Below, piece after piece: positions 9,975 to 23,128 of a DNA stretch of 64,000 nt. Made by a program: the position numbers and the translations under genes. The notes under the pieces were generated by a model, which searched no databases, had not been told where the DNA came from, and worked only from the letters and a program-made list of their open reading frames with translations. The stretch covers positions 1,674,001 through 1,738,000 of the forward strand of contig RCSZ01000007.1 in NCBI GenBank assembly GCA_014898425.1, read 5' to 3'. How positions within the stretch are numbered: position 1 is the stretch's first letter; every line of letters starts with the position of its first letter. This DNA comes from Botryotinia globosa (lineage: Eukaryota > Ascomycota > Leotiomycetes > Helotiales > Sclerotiniaceae).

Positions 9975-12900
9975 GTGCTTTCGGGTCTGGATCTCGATTT
10001 AGAATGAACGGGTACTTCAAAATGATGTTCTTGTTTGCAATAATTGCAAGTGAGATCTTCAACAAGTATCTACGCCTTATGGATTTTACTACCAGTCCCA
10101 TTCTTTGCAATCCCGTGGTAGTAAAGACGTTGATGCACATCATCTCCATTACCTTGGTAACTATTTATCGTTATTGCTTTGGATTCAGGATAAAGTAGCA
10201 CCAACGTTGATGAAAGTTCAGGTATCTTTGGTACTTAATGTAGGTAGGTCGGCGACCTAGACTGTCGACCACGATATGTACCTATAGAGGTCCCCGATAC
10301 TTCTGCAATGGAAGACTACAAAATTTTACATGTACATAAGAACTATGAGGATAAATATAATGCCGTCCCAATATGGGCAGCCCCCCCCAGATCTCGATGG
10401 TTCTAATTGACAATGTATTCCGAAATGATACTCTCAGATGAAATCCGAATCTTTGGAGTCACAAAGTAGCGTTGCAATGCAGAAAGACTAAAAATTCGAG
10501 CGACAACATTATCGATATTGACCGCTGGAAATATCGAGTGGTAGAGAATGAAGGGGAATGTGCACTAATCATCGCAAAATTCACTCGTAAATTCTACCAA
10601 TAAGTGATACCTGTCTAAAGGTACCCCAGTATCTTTTAGGCATACGAATACTGTACAGTGTACTTGAATCGCAAATAATCTGTCTACCGTTTTAAACGCC
10701 AAAATAATAATGTCGGCGATGTCTTTAAAAATTGGGGGGGAAACGTGAGAAGAACTGTCCCGTCCAGCCACTCGCCTTTTTGGGGATAGAGGCTAGAGCG
10801 GCTCATCAGGTGTGTATACATCGAGTAGGATTGTCGGCTTTCCACCTCGTGGTATATTGCTGATACTCCAAAGAAAAAGCAACATTTTCTAGAACCCGTT
10901 ATGCTTGCTTACCACCTACCAAGTTGTAGATTGGCGAGACCTCTTGTCCAAAAGGTTTCTGCAGATCCTTTCCGCCTTACCGGTTTAGTTTGGCTCATCT
11001 AGGCCTTTCGAGGGTTTCATTACTACTCCAGCTATACTTGATCGCATGCTTACCTGTGGGTGATGAAGCAGATGAGGAGATAGCCAATGAATATAGAAGG
11101 CAACGGTCGGAACTGTACATGGCAGCGCAAACTTGCAGACGGGTATGCAACTCGATGTACGCAGAATACCATGATCAGCATTGGACAAACGCACACCTTC
11201 AGCCACATCTTCCACACCGGTTCTTAAATGGATGGTATCTAGCATGAAGCATGAACAATGCTGCAGTATTGTTTCCAGGGCGAAGGTGATCTACACGAAT
11301 CAGATTTGCCAATCGTCATGAGCTGAATGGATACCCCATAACGCAGGAAGCAACGAGCAACGAAAGCATTGCTATCAAAGTTATTCTTGAACTGTCAATT
11401 CTCTCACCTGGATTCGATTCTTAGTCATGGTGATCAGGGAAATTCATACATGGTAGCCTCATCTGCTTTCTCGCCTTTTTACGCAGCGCCTCATTCAAGA
11501 AATCGCCAAAATTAACCTAAAAGGGTAAGGTGCTAGGGCAAGGGTTCCTGTGGTTGGACAAGGGGGAAGAGCCGTTTCCAGGTCAAGGCTTAGAGCCATA
11601 GAAATCCCATACCAATTACCAAACATTCCCAACAACCATGATAATCCGTACCAAGGATGCATAACCCCAGCTATAAGATCTTGGTACTCATTTTCCATCT
11701 TGCTCTAAACGGAGGAAAAGTTTGCGAAGCTGGGTACATATCTGATATCCGTTGTTCAAAGTGTAACACTGAGAATGAAGATCCCTTTAAATCACCTTCA
11801 GGGTGCCCTGTCAAAGACGAGACTTTCGATCTGAAGATCAATAAACTGCCCCCGTTGTCCCCATTTATATCTCAACCTCAATTTATTTTACGGAGATCCC
11901 GTGTTTATCATCCCCACATATGAACAGATCGGACTGAGCAGTGGGCGTGCCCGTGATGGTTTGGCGTAGGGCGCTCGAAATATCTGTCCGATACCGACGT
12001 TTCAAGGCTATGATGTTTTTATTTCAAGGTTCTAATTTAGGAACAGCAGTCGGCACATCAGTTTCAGATTTTGAATTGATTGAGCTTACTGGAGATAGAG
12101 TTGTTGCTTGTCAGAGATATATTGTAGGGGAAGAAGTGCTTCATGGTTAATATCAGGGAATATCTCTGAGCCTGGAATGCTCCAAACCCTTCTCCATACA
12201 TCAGCCTCACTTACCATGATACTACATAATACCACCACTTACCATCTCGAGCCTCACCAACTTCTACACCCCCTCGTACATGCGCCAACGGATAGAGCTG
12301 TGAAAGGATCCCGTCACAGGGGTAACCATTGCCATGGGATCCCCATCTCTCGCATATCTGTCTCAAGGATGATTATTACCAAAAATAGCTTTCCAACGGA
12401 TTTTTGCTTTTTCTCGGGCTTCCATTTCCATTCCTTCGACGGGTATCATGCCGACGCTCATATCCGTGTATCTGGGACCATTGCTGAGAGGCCAAAAAAG
12501 AATTATACACATCTCACATGCATCCTTGAACAATATATATATCAAGGGTTCATTAATTGTGGTGCCTAAATATCTATCCTGAACGCGAATTTCTGAAACT
12601 TTTCTACAGTTGATGCCCCTTACATTGATATGATATCAGGGATACGTGAGCTGGAGAAATAAGAAGCGTAAACTCGAATACCCCATCTTGAATACCCAAG
12701 ATCAATAATAGGATCTACATATAGATGGGTACGTAGATGATAATTGGAAAGGCCCTGATCGACCAACTGACCCAGCAAAAGTACACTTCCGTGAATCGAG
12801 ACTCCTATCCGTGTTAGGTAACTCGTCGCTCTTCACACAGGCTGGGGCATGACGAGGGGAAAAAACAATCCGAATGTAACTCTTTTCTACCTGCCCATGC

Positions 12901-15647
12901 TCTGAACTCCCATATGACATCCATTATATAAAGCCTATCCAACTTTATGCCTAGTAACGATGCACCACTACGCCATCTGTTTCGGTGCCGACGTGCAAAT
13001 CTCTGTCCAAAACTTTATCTGTAAACTATAAGTTATAGCCTATAACGTAGTGACATTAGCCCTCCAGTATCCTTCATAGACAAGTTCAACCCAGCTTAAC
13101 CTTTGACAGCTGGCAAGCTATTCGCCCTAGCTAATCTAATTCAATACACTAGCGAACGTTTTCTCATCAAATATCTGGTTGAGCTAGGAAGCATTCATTC
13201 ATTCGCTCGCTCGTGTTCGTTCAGACATGGATCAAGGCACTTCCATCTCCTTCTTCCAACTTTCAGCCACTAAGCTTGGACAATGCAATAACAACTTGGA
13301 AGCAAGAAAATCATTCCAAATACAAGGTGCAAAACGGAACAACCCCACAAGCGCAGCGACGCAAAACTAGGTGGCCAAGCGAAAGCAAGTGCCCGTAGAT
13401 CATGGCGTAGGCCCGGAGCAAAGCGATGGTGATTGGATTGCTTGTGCGAGTAGTTCCTTTTTAAGTCCAAGGAGGCGGCAATTGAGGAGCTGGCCGAGGA
13501 TTTTCCGTAAACGGTTGAGCAGTTGGACTACCTATGTACCTAGCATATAATATATACATTATAAGAGCGTCGTTTATACGAAATCAGCATTTCTTCTTTG
13601 GACACTGTGAGCAAAATCAAATTCGTCTCGCTCATCACTGGCTATCTTGGCTTTCGCTACCAAGTATTGAAATAATGATTGGAGATTTCGTTTGCTTTTT
13701 CCAGTTTGAATCCTATCCCCGTTGCCATCTCCGTTTCTTCAACGGCTGAATTTCGATCATCGGGACCAGCTAACAGGAACCACTCAAGAGTCAAGACAAA
13801 AAAGCAAACCAGAACACACTTCAATTCCCTGCACCTGAAACTTCACACTCACCGATTCATCTATCTCTTGCCTGCTCTAAAATAGCCACAAGATTTACAC
13901 AAGGTGAGTAATCATCAGCGGGAATCTTTCCGTGAAATTCCCATTCGGTGTGATATGCATCATGTTCGTTCACTTACTTGCTTTTGCTGGGTAATAACAC
14001 AACCCTGCTTCCATTGTGTCCAAATATTGGATTCGGATTCTGCAATAGTACTGGTACATATGATTGATATGAGCCCGGGTGTGAAATACTGTTATTTTAT
14101 GTTAATTCAGCCGATCATCATCATAGCAGCAAGCATCGTCTCAGAAAAGCCCAACATCTAAATGACAATATCGATCCATAGCAATACTACCTTATCCATC
14201 ACGAATGTCCATTTTTGCAACCCCGGCGGATGGTACCGTACTCTGCCGCTTTCTGTTGTTGAACCACTGTCATCAGTGATCACCATTGAAGTCCCATTAT
14301 CGTTGTTCCAGATCTCCTGGGACATTGGGGGATCGGCTTGTATGGCTACAGGTGACAAAATATTGAATTGATTTGCTTTCCTTGAATACCGGTAGGAAGG
14401 AACAAGAAACATGACCCCCTGAAATCCCGAGAAATTACTTAACCTCACGACGATAAACGTGCCGCTTCTGTTGTACCCTCTTGAATCACCGTATTGTACA
14501 ACATTAATATCGACAAAATCTCTCTGCACGTCGTGACTGCAGCAATCCCAATGACGGATATTACAACAACATTGAAGAGCCCATATGAAACATAACAATT
14601 CCGCACACAGCAGGATGAAGAGTAGCACAGCATAGCATAAAACACGAGTCACGACGTTAATAGTGCCTGCACCGTATGGCCCCTGTCAGCGCCAAGTGTT
14701 GCCAGGGGGGTATCGGCGACCATATGCTACTTTCCTAAACGGAATTGGGTGGTGATTTGCAGATTTGGGGAGACCCGATGGGTTGGATCAAACGTTATGG
14801 TTCTGACGAGTAGGATCACGCCTTTAAAGCTTTGATACTGTGTGACATTGCGATGAAGGGGGTGGGTGATGTGATGACACTGGCAGGGTGAGAAAAGTGG
14901 TTTCCCCGGAGGAGATTTATTGATATTGGGTTGCGATGGAGACTTCCTGGAGAGTCGGAATGGCAGATCTACAAAATCGTGAATTACCGTAGTGCTGGAA
15001 AATGATCGTTGATGAGATCTATTAGCAGCTGCTGATCATTGATCTTTTGTCTAAGATCACCAGTTGGGGCTGGGGTGGGTCTATTGTACCGACATTCAGC
15101 ACTCATGGAGTCTCTCCTTCCTTGCACACGGTATTCGAAGTGCCGGTGGTTTACTGCATCGTCCAAAGCTCTCAGCAAGTTCATCTAGGTCTACCTGGGG
15201 AGATACTCAGAGTCAATAACATTCAACCCCCGAAGTAAACAAAACTCATTTCGTCAGAATACATATGGATGAGTGAACCAAATCCCACCAAACACCTTGT
15301 AAACCGTTATTTACCCACCCTTACCTCACCGTGTTCACGGCAGGTATTAGTACAACTTTCCAGCCCGTGAACCTTACTGCTGGATCCGGATAGGTGCAGC
15401 GAATACAGAAGAAGATATATGTACGTCTGGCTCTATCTTGTACGCCAGCATGCAACAGCCAAGGGAGGAAGGTAAGGTTCCTCGGTATGGTCGGTAAGGG
15501 CTCTGGTTGATCTCTGCTTGATCTCTGTCGCAAGCCTTACTTGATCAGATTATTTTGTGGGTGACATCAAGACTTCTTGGGTGGAGATGGGTACTCAGAC
15601 TCTCAGAGTCAATAGTTTTGAAGGGGTGTCGAAAGCTTCTTTTGTAC

Positions 15648-15675
15648 GTGCGTACGTACCAAGGTACGTACGCAC
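15648..15675. repeat. Perfect 13-bp-arm palindrome
   Basis: GTGCGTACGTACC at 15648-15660, two A residues, then its exact reverse complement at 15663-15675. The arms are built on GTAC/CGTACG. It could be a protein site or a cruciform-forming sequence; no gene is nearby. Confidence 0.85.
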
Positions 15676-16125
15676 TTGATGTATAGTAATCAAAAAAATG
15701 CTAAATGGAGGGAGGGGAGGGTATTTGAGATGAAAGCTTGAGCATTCGGGGAAGTTAAGATTTACGAATCTGGACCACAAATGATCACATTTGTATCTAT
15801 CCAGTTCAGCTAGCTTGACAACTGAAAGACAAAGATAGAGATAAAGAGTAATATGTTAAATTGCATCATTAGTTAGGCAAAACAGACAAAACAGACAAAA
15901 CAGACAAAACACACAAAACACACATACAATTACAGTATTTCCAATTTTGAATATCGTGTTGAGAGATTCCCACTCTCGGGACTCGGGCGGGAGCGAAAGC
16001 GATCTGCAGTGCGGCGTACCTCCGTAGCAGTTATTTTCCTAGCTCGCCCAGCCGTATATCGATGTTCCACAAAGCAATGCAAATATCGTTTTGTCCCAAA
16101 TAAAATACTGTGTAAATCATTACCC

Positions 16126-16167
16126 TTGGAGTTGGAGTTGGAGTTGGAGTTGGAGTTGGAGTTGGAG
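16126..16167 (+). repeat. (TTGGAG)7 microsatellite
   Basis: Seven exact copies of a 6-bp unit in noncoding DNA. Simple repeat, probably polymorphic between strains. Confidence 0.95.
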
Positions 16168-19100
16168 TGGAACGGAATATCATCTATTCTTCATGGTGCT
16201 CATACATATTATATGACATTGTGAACCTGGGAATCCCGACAGATAGACCAGAATCCCGGTCGAAAGCTGTGCCATCCATATCCATATATCTATCCCGGCG
16301 AACTGGCCGTGGCTGAGAGAAACGGAGAAAGAGAGGGAGGGATATTTGGGCCCGTGTTTAATCAGGTGAGGCATGGAACTCCTCCGATATGAGAGAAATT
16401 GACATGATAAATGATACCAGGCTAATAGAATGGAGTATGATGCGCAGAAACCATTGCTCGCATTTCTCTATGTATCTGCCTACACAAATCAATAATCCAA
16501 TAATCCCATATGATGGCGTTTTTGTTGACAGGTACAATAGCATGTGCATTGGGGTCCTCAGCAGCCTACACGTTCAGGCGTAAAGTCATGGCATTAAGAC
16601 GCCCCTAAAGCCTCGCGAACAAAAAGCATAACAGTGATCTCCCAGGGCTTACTGTACTTACCGTACCGACTGAATGGGCGGCGTGGTGTGATGGGATGGG
16701 ATCTCCCAGCGCAGCGCATCACATCACATCACATCACATCATATCGCACCGTTTATTTCCGTCTTGAACTTAGTCCGTCCCAACAACACAACCCGCACCT
16801 GAGCACATGGCCACACAAACACAAGCTGGAAAAGGGGAATTCCAGCGGAAGCAAGCGAAGGTATTGGTCACAACCGAAGGATATTTAAAAAAAGGCACAA
16901 GGCGGATGTGATGGGACAGAGGGGGCGGTTCGGGATTAGGTGTTGTGCTATGATAGATGAATGGGAGAGTGAATGCAGAGTGTGTGCTACAAAAGGAGAA
17001 TGTCTACATGTACTGAGTGATGAATGACCCAAGAGCAGAGGAAGACCGACCCAGGGAGGACATGCTGATGACATGGAATATGAGGCAATGGAACCAGGTA
17101 CCCAAGCCTGCGAACAACAAGGCAAAGGTTTGAACTAAAGGATATGCATATTTTGAAGTGCAATCTCTCGGGTTTCGAGAATAGAATTGGGAGGTGCGTA
17201 TGAAGTTATCATTGGCCAAGGGGAACTATGAATAGCGCGGAAAGGGATTGGTGCGGACAAGTCCTAGAACAATGGGGGAAATATTGAAGTGATTAGAACA
17301 TTCCCATTGCATGTTTGTTTTTTTGGATAGTTACCAAGTAGATGAGATGAGATACCGGTAGCCACATGGCCAGAGATGACAACGGAAAATTCTAGAGGAT
17401 GGGATTCATGATATTCTCGTTCTTTATTTCCGAATTGACATTAGTTCGAATAGCTGGAGCTTTCATCCCTCCCACGATTCCCATCCCATCAAATTAAAGT
17501 TGGTCCACACCTTTTGCTGGGCACCATGGAGTGAGTTTTGGTTGTTGATTGATCTACGACGGGGCTTTTTCTTTTTCTTTTTTTCATTTATTCATTTATT
17601 CATTTACTGCAGCGGTCGGTCGGTCGGTCGCTCGCCCTTTTCTTTATGTCCACTATCCACTATCCACTGTCCACATATGAGCCACTTCATGATCTCTTTA
17701 CGAAGTAGAGTCTCCATCTATCGTGAGGCGATGGCTAGTGGCAGAAAGGAGGAAAGGAGGAAAGGAGGAAAGGCCACAATTCCATCATTGATGAAGGGGC
17801 TAAACTCGCTTTCGTTTCGCAGCACCGACCACCTTACCATTCTCCAATTCCAATACTGTAATGACCTAATATGAACAAACGCTTTAATTCAACTAAACTC
17901 CACTCTCTTACTCCAAATAGATACAAATGTACATAGCACATGACCATCATTGGCCTTCATTGGCCTTCATTGGCTTTCATTGGAATGAACAAAAGTTAAT
18001 GATCATGTACCTTGGTACTTACTATTCATCAAACCTGGTTATAATCTTCCGTTGTTATTATTATTATTTTTCAGCTGACTTCGGAATGGTTCCACAACCC
18101 CAAAGCGTTTTACCTTTTTGAATCACCATTTCAGATTTCAGGAAGAAAGAAAGAAAGCAAAAATGCGTGCTGTGTATGCTTGGTAACTTGATATAGACCA
18201 CGGTGGACATTCGTCACTTTTTACGAACAGTTGCATCGCATTGACGCCATCTCTCAGCCAAAAGGACCCGGAAAGATCTATTGTGGTATCAACTATACCG
18301 CACAAATCTCAAACAGTGCAATTTGCATTATTGAGATGAATGTCAATTGGTGCAGAGTGTCAGATTTGTTTGTAGGCAGATAGATGGAGGATTATCAGAT
18401 GGCATGGCAGGGCATGGCATGGCATGGTGAATCATGCGATAGATGCGATAGATGTGATAGATGTGATAGAAATAGCTGATATCGGATTTCAAAAGAAAAT
18501 AGTAACATTTGCGAGAAGAACAGCTCGAGGGATTTGATCTAGAAATTTCAAAGTATTCCTTCCCTTCACATTGTCCCCTTTTAGATGACGCCCAGACCTC
18601 GAATCGCTCAATGAGTTGGGAAGGAAGTTGGGAGAAAAAGTGGCAAAATACCCAATTTGTATGAAAAGGATCTCCCGGCGAGCGTATGGTAAGTGCTTTT
18701 TTGGTTTCTTCATCCAATTTTGCTTCCCCTTCATTGCCATATTCGCCATATTCGCCATATTCGCCAAACCTCGAAAGCCTCCGCTCCTCCACTCTCGTCA
18801 ACACATTGATGCGATGAGGTGTGTGTTTTTCTTGGGTACGGACTGTACGGTAGGTATTCCCCTTGGTGTTACAACTTACAACTTACACCTCAGTCCAAAC
18901 CCAAGTACCTGAGAAAGATCCTAGCTTCTAAGTTCCAACGACACATTTCGCGGGTAACTCCCTTGGTGGAAGACTAAAGATCCCGTCCAGACTCCAGAGC
19001 TCGCACTAGCCGGGTATGATGTTACTCAACTAGGATAAGCTAGACAATAAATTCCAAATCAACTTCCCCATTTTGCTTTTTCACTCCCTTTCGTAGTTTC

Positions 19101-19878
19101 GCTCTTCGGTGTCTTGTCTTGATCATCTAACTAGTAGATTGTACGGGTTTCTTTGATTTATTTTGCTGCGTAGGATAATGGTTGGATTGATTTCCATTTG
19201 CAGCTTAGTGCCATCCGCACGTCAATGATGTTCTAGGTATAACACTCCTCGCATCTTGTTTGAATCTTAGATACGTTGCCAGCTATGTTACTAATGTAGC
19301 AGTGTAGCACCTCCTGGGTTCAGAAGCCATCTTATTTACATATTCGATGTGTAAACATGGAAGACATGGATGCTTACGGTCTTTTGCGAGAGTTGAACAA
19401 CCCGAAAGATTGGGTATTGTGCAGAAGCCTTCCCGCAACGCCAACGAGGATCATTCATCATCAATATATCATGTTACTCCTTCAAGAACCCGAGTTGGCT
19501 TAGTTTGGTAGTAAGATATGTCTCAAAGCATCAGAAACCCCCCCCAAAAGTATTCTTCTACGCTTTCCAAAAACTTCCTAGGCTCTAATCTATCCCTAGG
19601 TTTCCCAAGAGCAAGAGCGGGACGAAACGAATCTTTCAAGGTTTGCACAAACCATCCACTCACTCACTACATTTCTATACTCCGTACGTCTTAAAGTCTT
19701 CATCTTCCATTTCAACCACCCCTACCACCAAATTCAAAACCCGCCCACTCACCCATCCCTAGACCATCGCACAACATCCACTGACCACACATCAATCACG
19801 TCCCCGCTACCCAAACAATCCACCCCGGGCCCAATGCCAGTACCCATACACCCACACCCACACCATACAACACCATCC

Positions 19879-19922
19879 ACCATACACTTGGACTAAAAAC
19901 ACCATACACTTGGACTAAAAAC
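19879..19922 (+). repeat. 22-bp tandem duplication
   Basis: Two exact adjacent copies of a 22-bp unit beginning ACCATACACTTGG, in the C-rich noncoding stretch about 1.1 kb before the FlbD-like start codon. Confidence 0.9.
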
Positions 19923-21024
19923 ACCATTTACCATCATCCCTACTTTCCATTCTCATCCCAGAAAAAGTCCCCAAAAAATCTACCCCTACCCTGAGTTTAT
20001 CCGATCGAAACTGTACAGGATCCGTGCTACCCATACCAAAACACGCATCACCCCTCCCCAGAAGCATCCTCACTACCCCCCTGTTAAGACCTTGATCGTT
20101 GTCGCGCCCGCCAATAAAATGTTTTCGTAAGAATCCCTACGTCCCTGGCTTACCTGGAAATCAATGTATATCATTGTCATACTTCCCATCGCCGACTATA
20201 CTTTACAAGACATAAGCCCCATCCTCAACCCGATATTGTCTTTCCCATCTCAACATCTTCATACCAATCCATCGGTTTCCTGTTCTCAAATATAACTCCA
20301 GTCCATTCATCTTCAATATCATCGATAACTAGCATTTGCTTTCATCTCTTTTGAAAGAAGCATTCCTATCTACGCGACTCAGCCCTCCATCAGAGCGTTG
20401 CGTTTCGAATCATTAAAATCTTGACCACACAGACTCTCTTGGCTCAAGCTTTTTCCCTACTTTCCGCTTCAACTGAAAGGGTCACCCTTCATCCAAAGAA
20501 AGTCGTATTTTCTCATCGCCACTGCCGCCATCACAAGTCTAGATCAAGAGACGAGATTGAAGCATCCCAAAACCAGAGACCACCACAATATCTAGCGTCA
20601 TCTCCACTTGTAACATCTTCCTTGAGACTCACAGGACCAAGTGCAGCACCGAGCGACGATTCTATAATAAGGGTAGTCGCGGAAACTTTCAGTCGTTGAG
20701 CAGCCGTTAGTTCGTGTCCCAGGCTCAGGTACACAACCAAAATACATACCTTGATCCCTCGTTTTTGAAAAACATACACTTGCTAGTCCGCGGCCCAACC
20801 GTGCACTTGAGCTCTTCGACATCTTTTCGAGACCTTGACCGCTCTTGTGGCATCTTTTCACGAACTTCCGATTCCATCTTAGGGCCGTTGACCGATTAGG
20901 AGCTTCCTATATCCCAACGTCTTTGCCCATCAACCTAACGACAGATTATCATCACCTTCATTTTGATTTTGATTTTCTGTCTTTATCTTCAACTTTTATC
21001 ATTCAGCATCTAGTGTTCTTCAAA

Positions 21025-22113
21025 ATGTCATCATCTCATCGACGTGGGCCTTGGTCGCCAGCTGAAGATTCGTACTTGGTACAACTTGTTCACACACAAG
21101 GAGCTTTGAACTGGGTGAGAATTGCACAACTCATCGGTTCAAGGTCGCCAAAGCAATGTCGAGAACGTTATCACCAAAACCTCAAGCCAACTTTAAACCA
21201 CGACCCAATCAGTCCTGAAGAAGGACTTCAAATCGAAAGATTGGTCGGAGAGATGGGCAAGAGATGGGCCGAAATCGCTCGAAGACTTCAAGGACGAAGT
21301 GACAACGCCGTAAAGAACTGGTGGAATGGAAGTATGAACCGAAGACGTCGTTTGGTTCTTCGTAGAAGGACTTCATCTCACTCACATTCCTTCAACGAGC
21401 AATCTGAAACCCTATCATTCGCACGACCAGTTCACTCCCATTCTCACACTACATCTCGCCACATTGACACCTTTTCATCTCGAAGAATACATACTTCTCT
21501 TCCTTCGCCATCAGTATCCGAAGCATCCCGAGCAGAATCACTCGATGGTGCTCCCTCCTTGATCTCAGACACCTGCTCAAACTTCTCCATCTCTCCCAGA
21601 GTAGCATCCTCACCCTCCCTCGAACTCCCACCTCTCTCATCATTCGACCGTATCAACTCTCGAAGACCGTCTCTTCCACAACTTCAAATTAGACCTAACA
21701 CCTCACCATACGCATCAGAGTTTGAATCACAATCATTATGTCATCCATCATCAGAAAGAGAATCATATTACACTCACGCACATTTCAACTCGATAAAATC
21801 TTCTCATCACATCAGAGGCCCGAGCGTTGCGAGTATATCCGTGAATTATCCACACCGTCGCTCAGAGCAACAATACCCTAGTACCCTACCTCCATCTCCA
21901 CCTCGCGACTCACATCATCAACGCGAGTATTATGTCTCAGGGCGTGCACAGCAACAAGAAACTCCAAGAGGAGCTCCACAGCCACTGACTGCGCCACCAA
22001 GTCCTCAACATATTCAGTTGGCCCCTATCCGATCGATCAGTCCTGGGAATACTTATTCTCGGGAGGCAAAGGAGAGGGACACGAGGATGCAACTTACGAA
22101 CCTTTTACTATGA
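21025..22113 (+). CDS. flbD: FlbD/RCA-1-type Myb transcription factor
   Basis: Intronless, 362 aa from ATG 21025 (CAAAATG). Two Myb/SANT repeats occupy about residues 6-105: HRRGPWSPAEDSYLVQLV, NWVRIAQLIGSRSPKQCRER, YHQNLKPTLNHDPISPEEG, then KRWAEIARRLQGRSDNAVKN and WWNGSMNRRRR. This is the signature of FlbD (Aspergillus) and RCA-1 (Neurospora), regulators acting early in asexual development. The tail is Ser/Pro/His-rich and disordered, as in the family. The frame is open upstream to 20845, but that extension has no conserved sequence, so the internal ATG right before the Myb repeats is preferred. The gene sits alone between two long gene-poor regions, as expected for a developmental regulator with extended control DNA. 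Confidence 0.92.
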   Translation: MSSSHRRGPWSPAEDSYLVQLVHTQGALNWVRIAQLIGSRSPKQCRERYHQNLKPTLNHDPISPEEGLQIERLVGEMGKRWAEIARRLQGRSDNAVKNWWNGSMNRRRRLVLRRRTSSHSHSFNEQSETLSFARPVHSHSHTTSRHIDTFSSRRIHTSLPSPSVSEASRAESLDGAPSLISDTCSNFSISPRVASSPSLELPPLSSFDRINSRRPSLPQLQIRPNTSPYASEFESQSLCHPSSERESYYTHAHFNSIKSSHHIRGPSVASISVNYPHRRSEQQYPSTLPPSPPRDSHHQREYYVSGRAQQQETPRGAPQPLTAPPSPQHIQLAPIRSISPGNTYSREAKERDTRMQLTNLLL

Positions 22114-22944
22114 TCGAGTAAAGTTGGATGGGTTTAGAAGATAGATATGTCTTTTGTGTATATCAAAAGTTACTTAAGGAAGGACGGAACTCTAAAAGAA
22201 TCACAGCACCATTTCATGTACGCAAGCAAGCGAACGCATTTCTTACGTGTCTAATGCCTATATACGGCTGTATATCTTTGTTTTTATAGTATAGTTATTG
22301 TTTTACTCTACTGTCTACAGTATGGATTGGGAGGCTGCCGTCATTTTTATGCATTTGTAGATACCCTGGATTGAATGGACGATGAATGGATGATGGATAG
22401 GATAGGATAGGATAAGATAGGATCAGACAGTCACAAACAAACAAACAAATAATATAAATAATCAAAACATACTATTTTTGTATTCTACTTCGTGCAAATG
22501 TGACTATTACCTCTCATGAGACGGCGATCTGAATGCCTAGAAATCAAAGGAGGATGAAAGCATAGGCTGTTTCCAATAGACACATGCCATACATTACTGT
22601 GACTTCACAAGTAGCTCAATCACTATATTGCACTCTCATCCGTTACAGCTCAGGTATAACCCATCAATCCTCAAGCTCCACTAGCTCACAGCCACCTCGC
22701 AAATCTCGGACGATGCTGAAAATCTCTTGGACTCAATTCGCATTACAGTACTCGTAGCATCTTCAACCCAACAATCAAACGATCAAAGCTGCGACACCTA
22801 ACGCTATCCCACGTCCAAAGTCCAAGCTCACCATCAGGTCTGTCAATACACCCGCTATCAACCAGCTGAAACCACGTCAATGCATCAATGCAATCTTCCA
22901 TTCAAATCCACAATTCTACTCATAATATACTCCACTGCAGATAT

Positions 22945-23128
22945 GCATGACCAGACGTTCCTGTCAATCAAGTTTGAATTTGATTCATCGTGGCTATTCA
23001 ACTGCCAGTATCATCATAGTCGGTGTCAGTGTATGGTCTACTTCCCATCTTTGAAACTACAACGCACCAATGCATGTTCTCCAAGCTTCACGGTAACAGT
23101 CCACTGGCATGACCAAACGTTCCTGTCA
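22945..23128 (+). repeat. Two near-identical 22-bp direct repeats 162 bp apart
   Basis: GCATGACCAGACGTTCCTGT at 22945 and GCATGACCAAACGTTCCTGT at 23107 each extend 2 bp further (CA) and differ at one base of 22. ATGATACTG/CAGTATCAT-type segments also occur around them in opposite orientations, so the block has both direct and inverted repetition. Confidence 0.75.

Larger units (their letters stand above)
9975..21024. other. 11-kb gene-poor region upstream of the FlbD-like gene
   Basis: No frame here has recognisable homology, good composition or convincing splice structure. It carries many short tandem repeats: (ACAGACAAA)n near 15886-15925, (TTGGAG)x7 at 16126-16167, (CATCA)n near 16717-16745, (GGTC)n near 17614, (GGAAA)n near 17745-17770, (CATTGGCCTT)n near 17947-17983, (GATAGATGY)n near 18436-18470, (CATATTCGC)n near 18738-18765 and a 22-bp duplication at 19879-19922. 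There is also a perfect 28-bp palindrome at 15648-15675. The last 700 bp or so is probably the 5' leader of the Myb gene. Noncoding transcripts cannot be excluded. Confidence 0.55.

Noticed and set aside
12108..12569. 153-codon plus-strand frame
   Set aside because: Begins with a non-ATG codon; composition is unstructured and no splice sites or family features are seen.
14158..14652. 164-codon minus-strand frame with a signal-like N-terminus
   Set aside because: Hydrophobic Leu/Cys start is suggestive of secretion, but the rest lacks any domain or splice support and sits in a microsatellite-rich desert. Could be revisited as a candidate secreted protein.
20845..21024. In-frame N-terminal extension of the FlbD-like protein
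   Set aside because: The extension (MWHLFTNFRFHL...) is unlike FlbD proteins, which start just before the first Myb repeat. The ATG at 21025 fits better.
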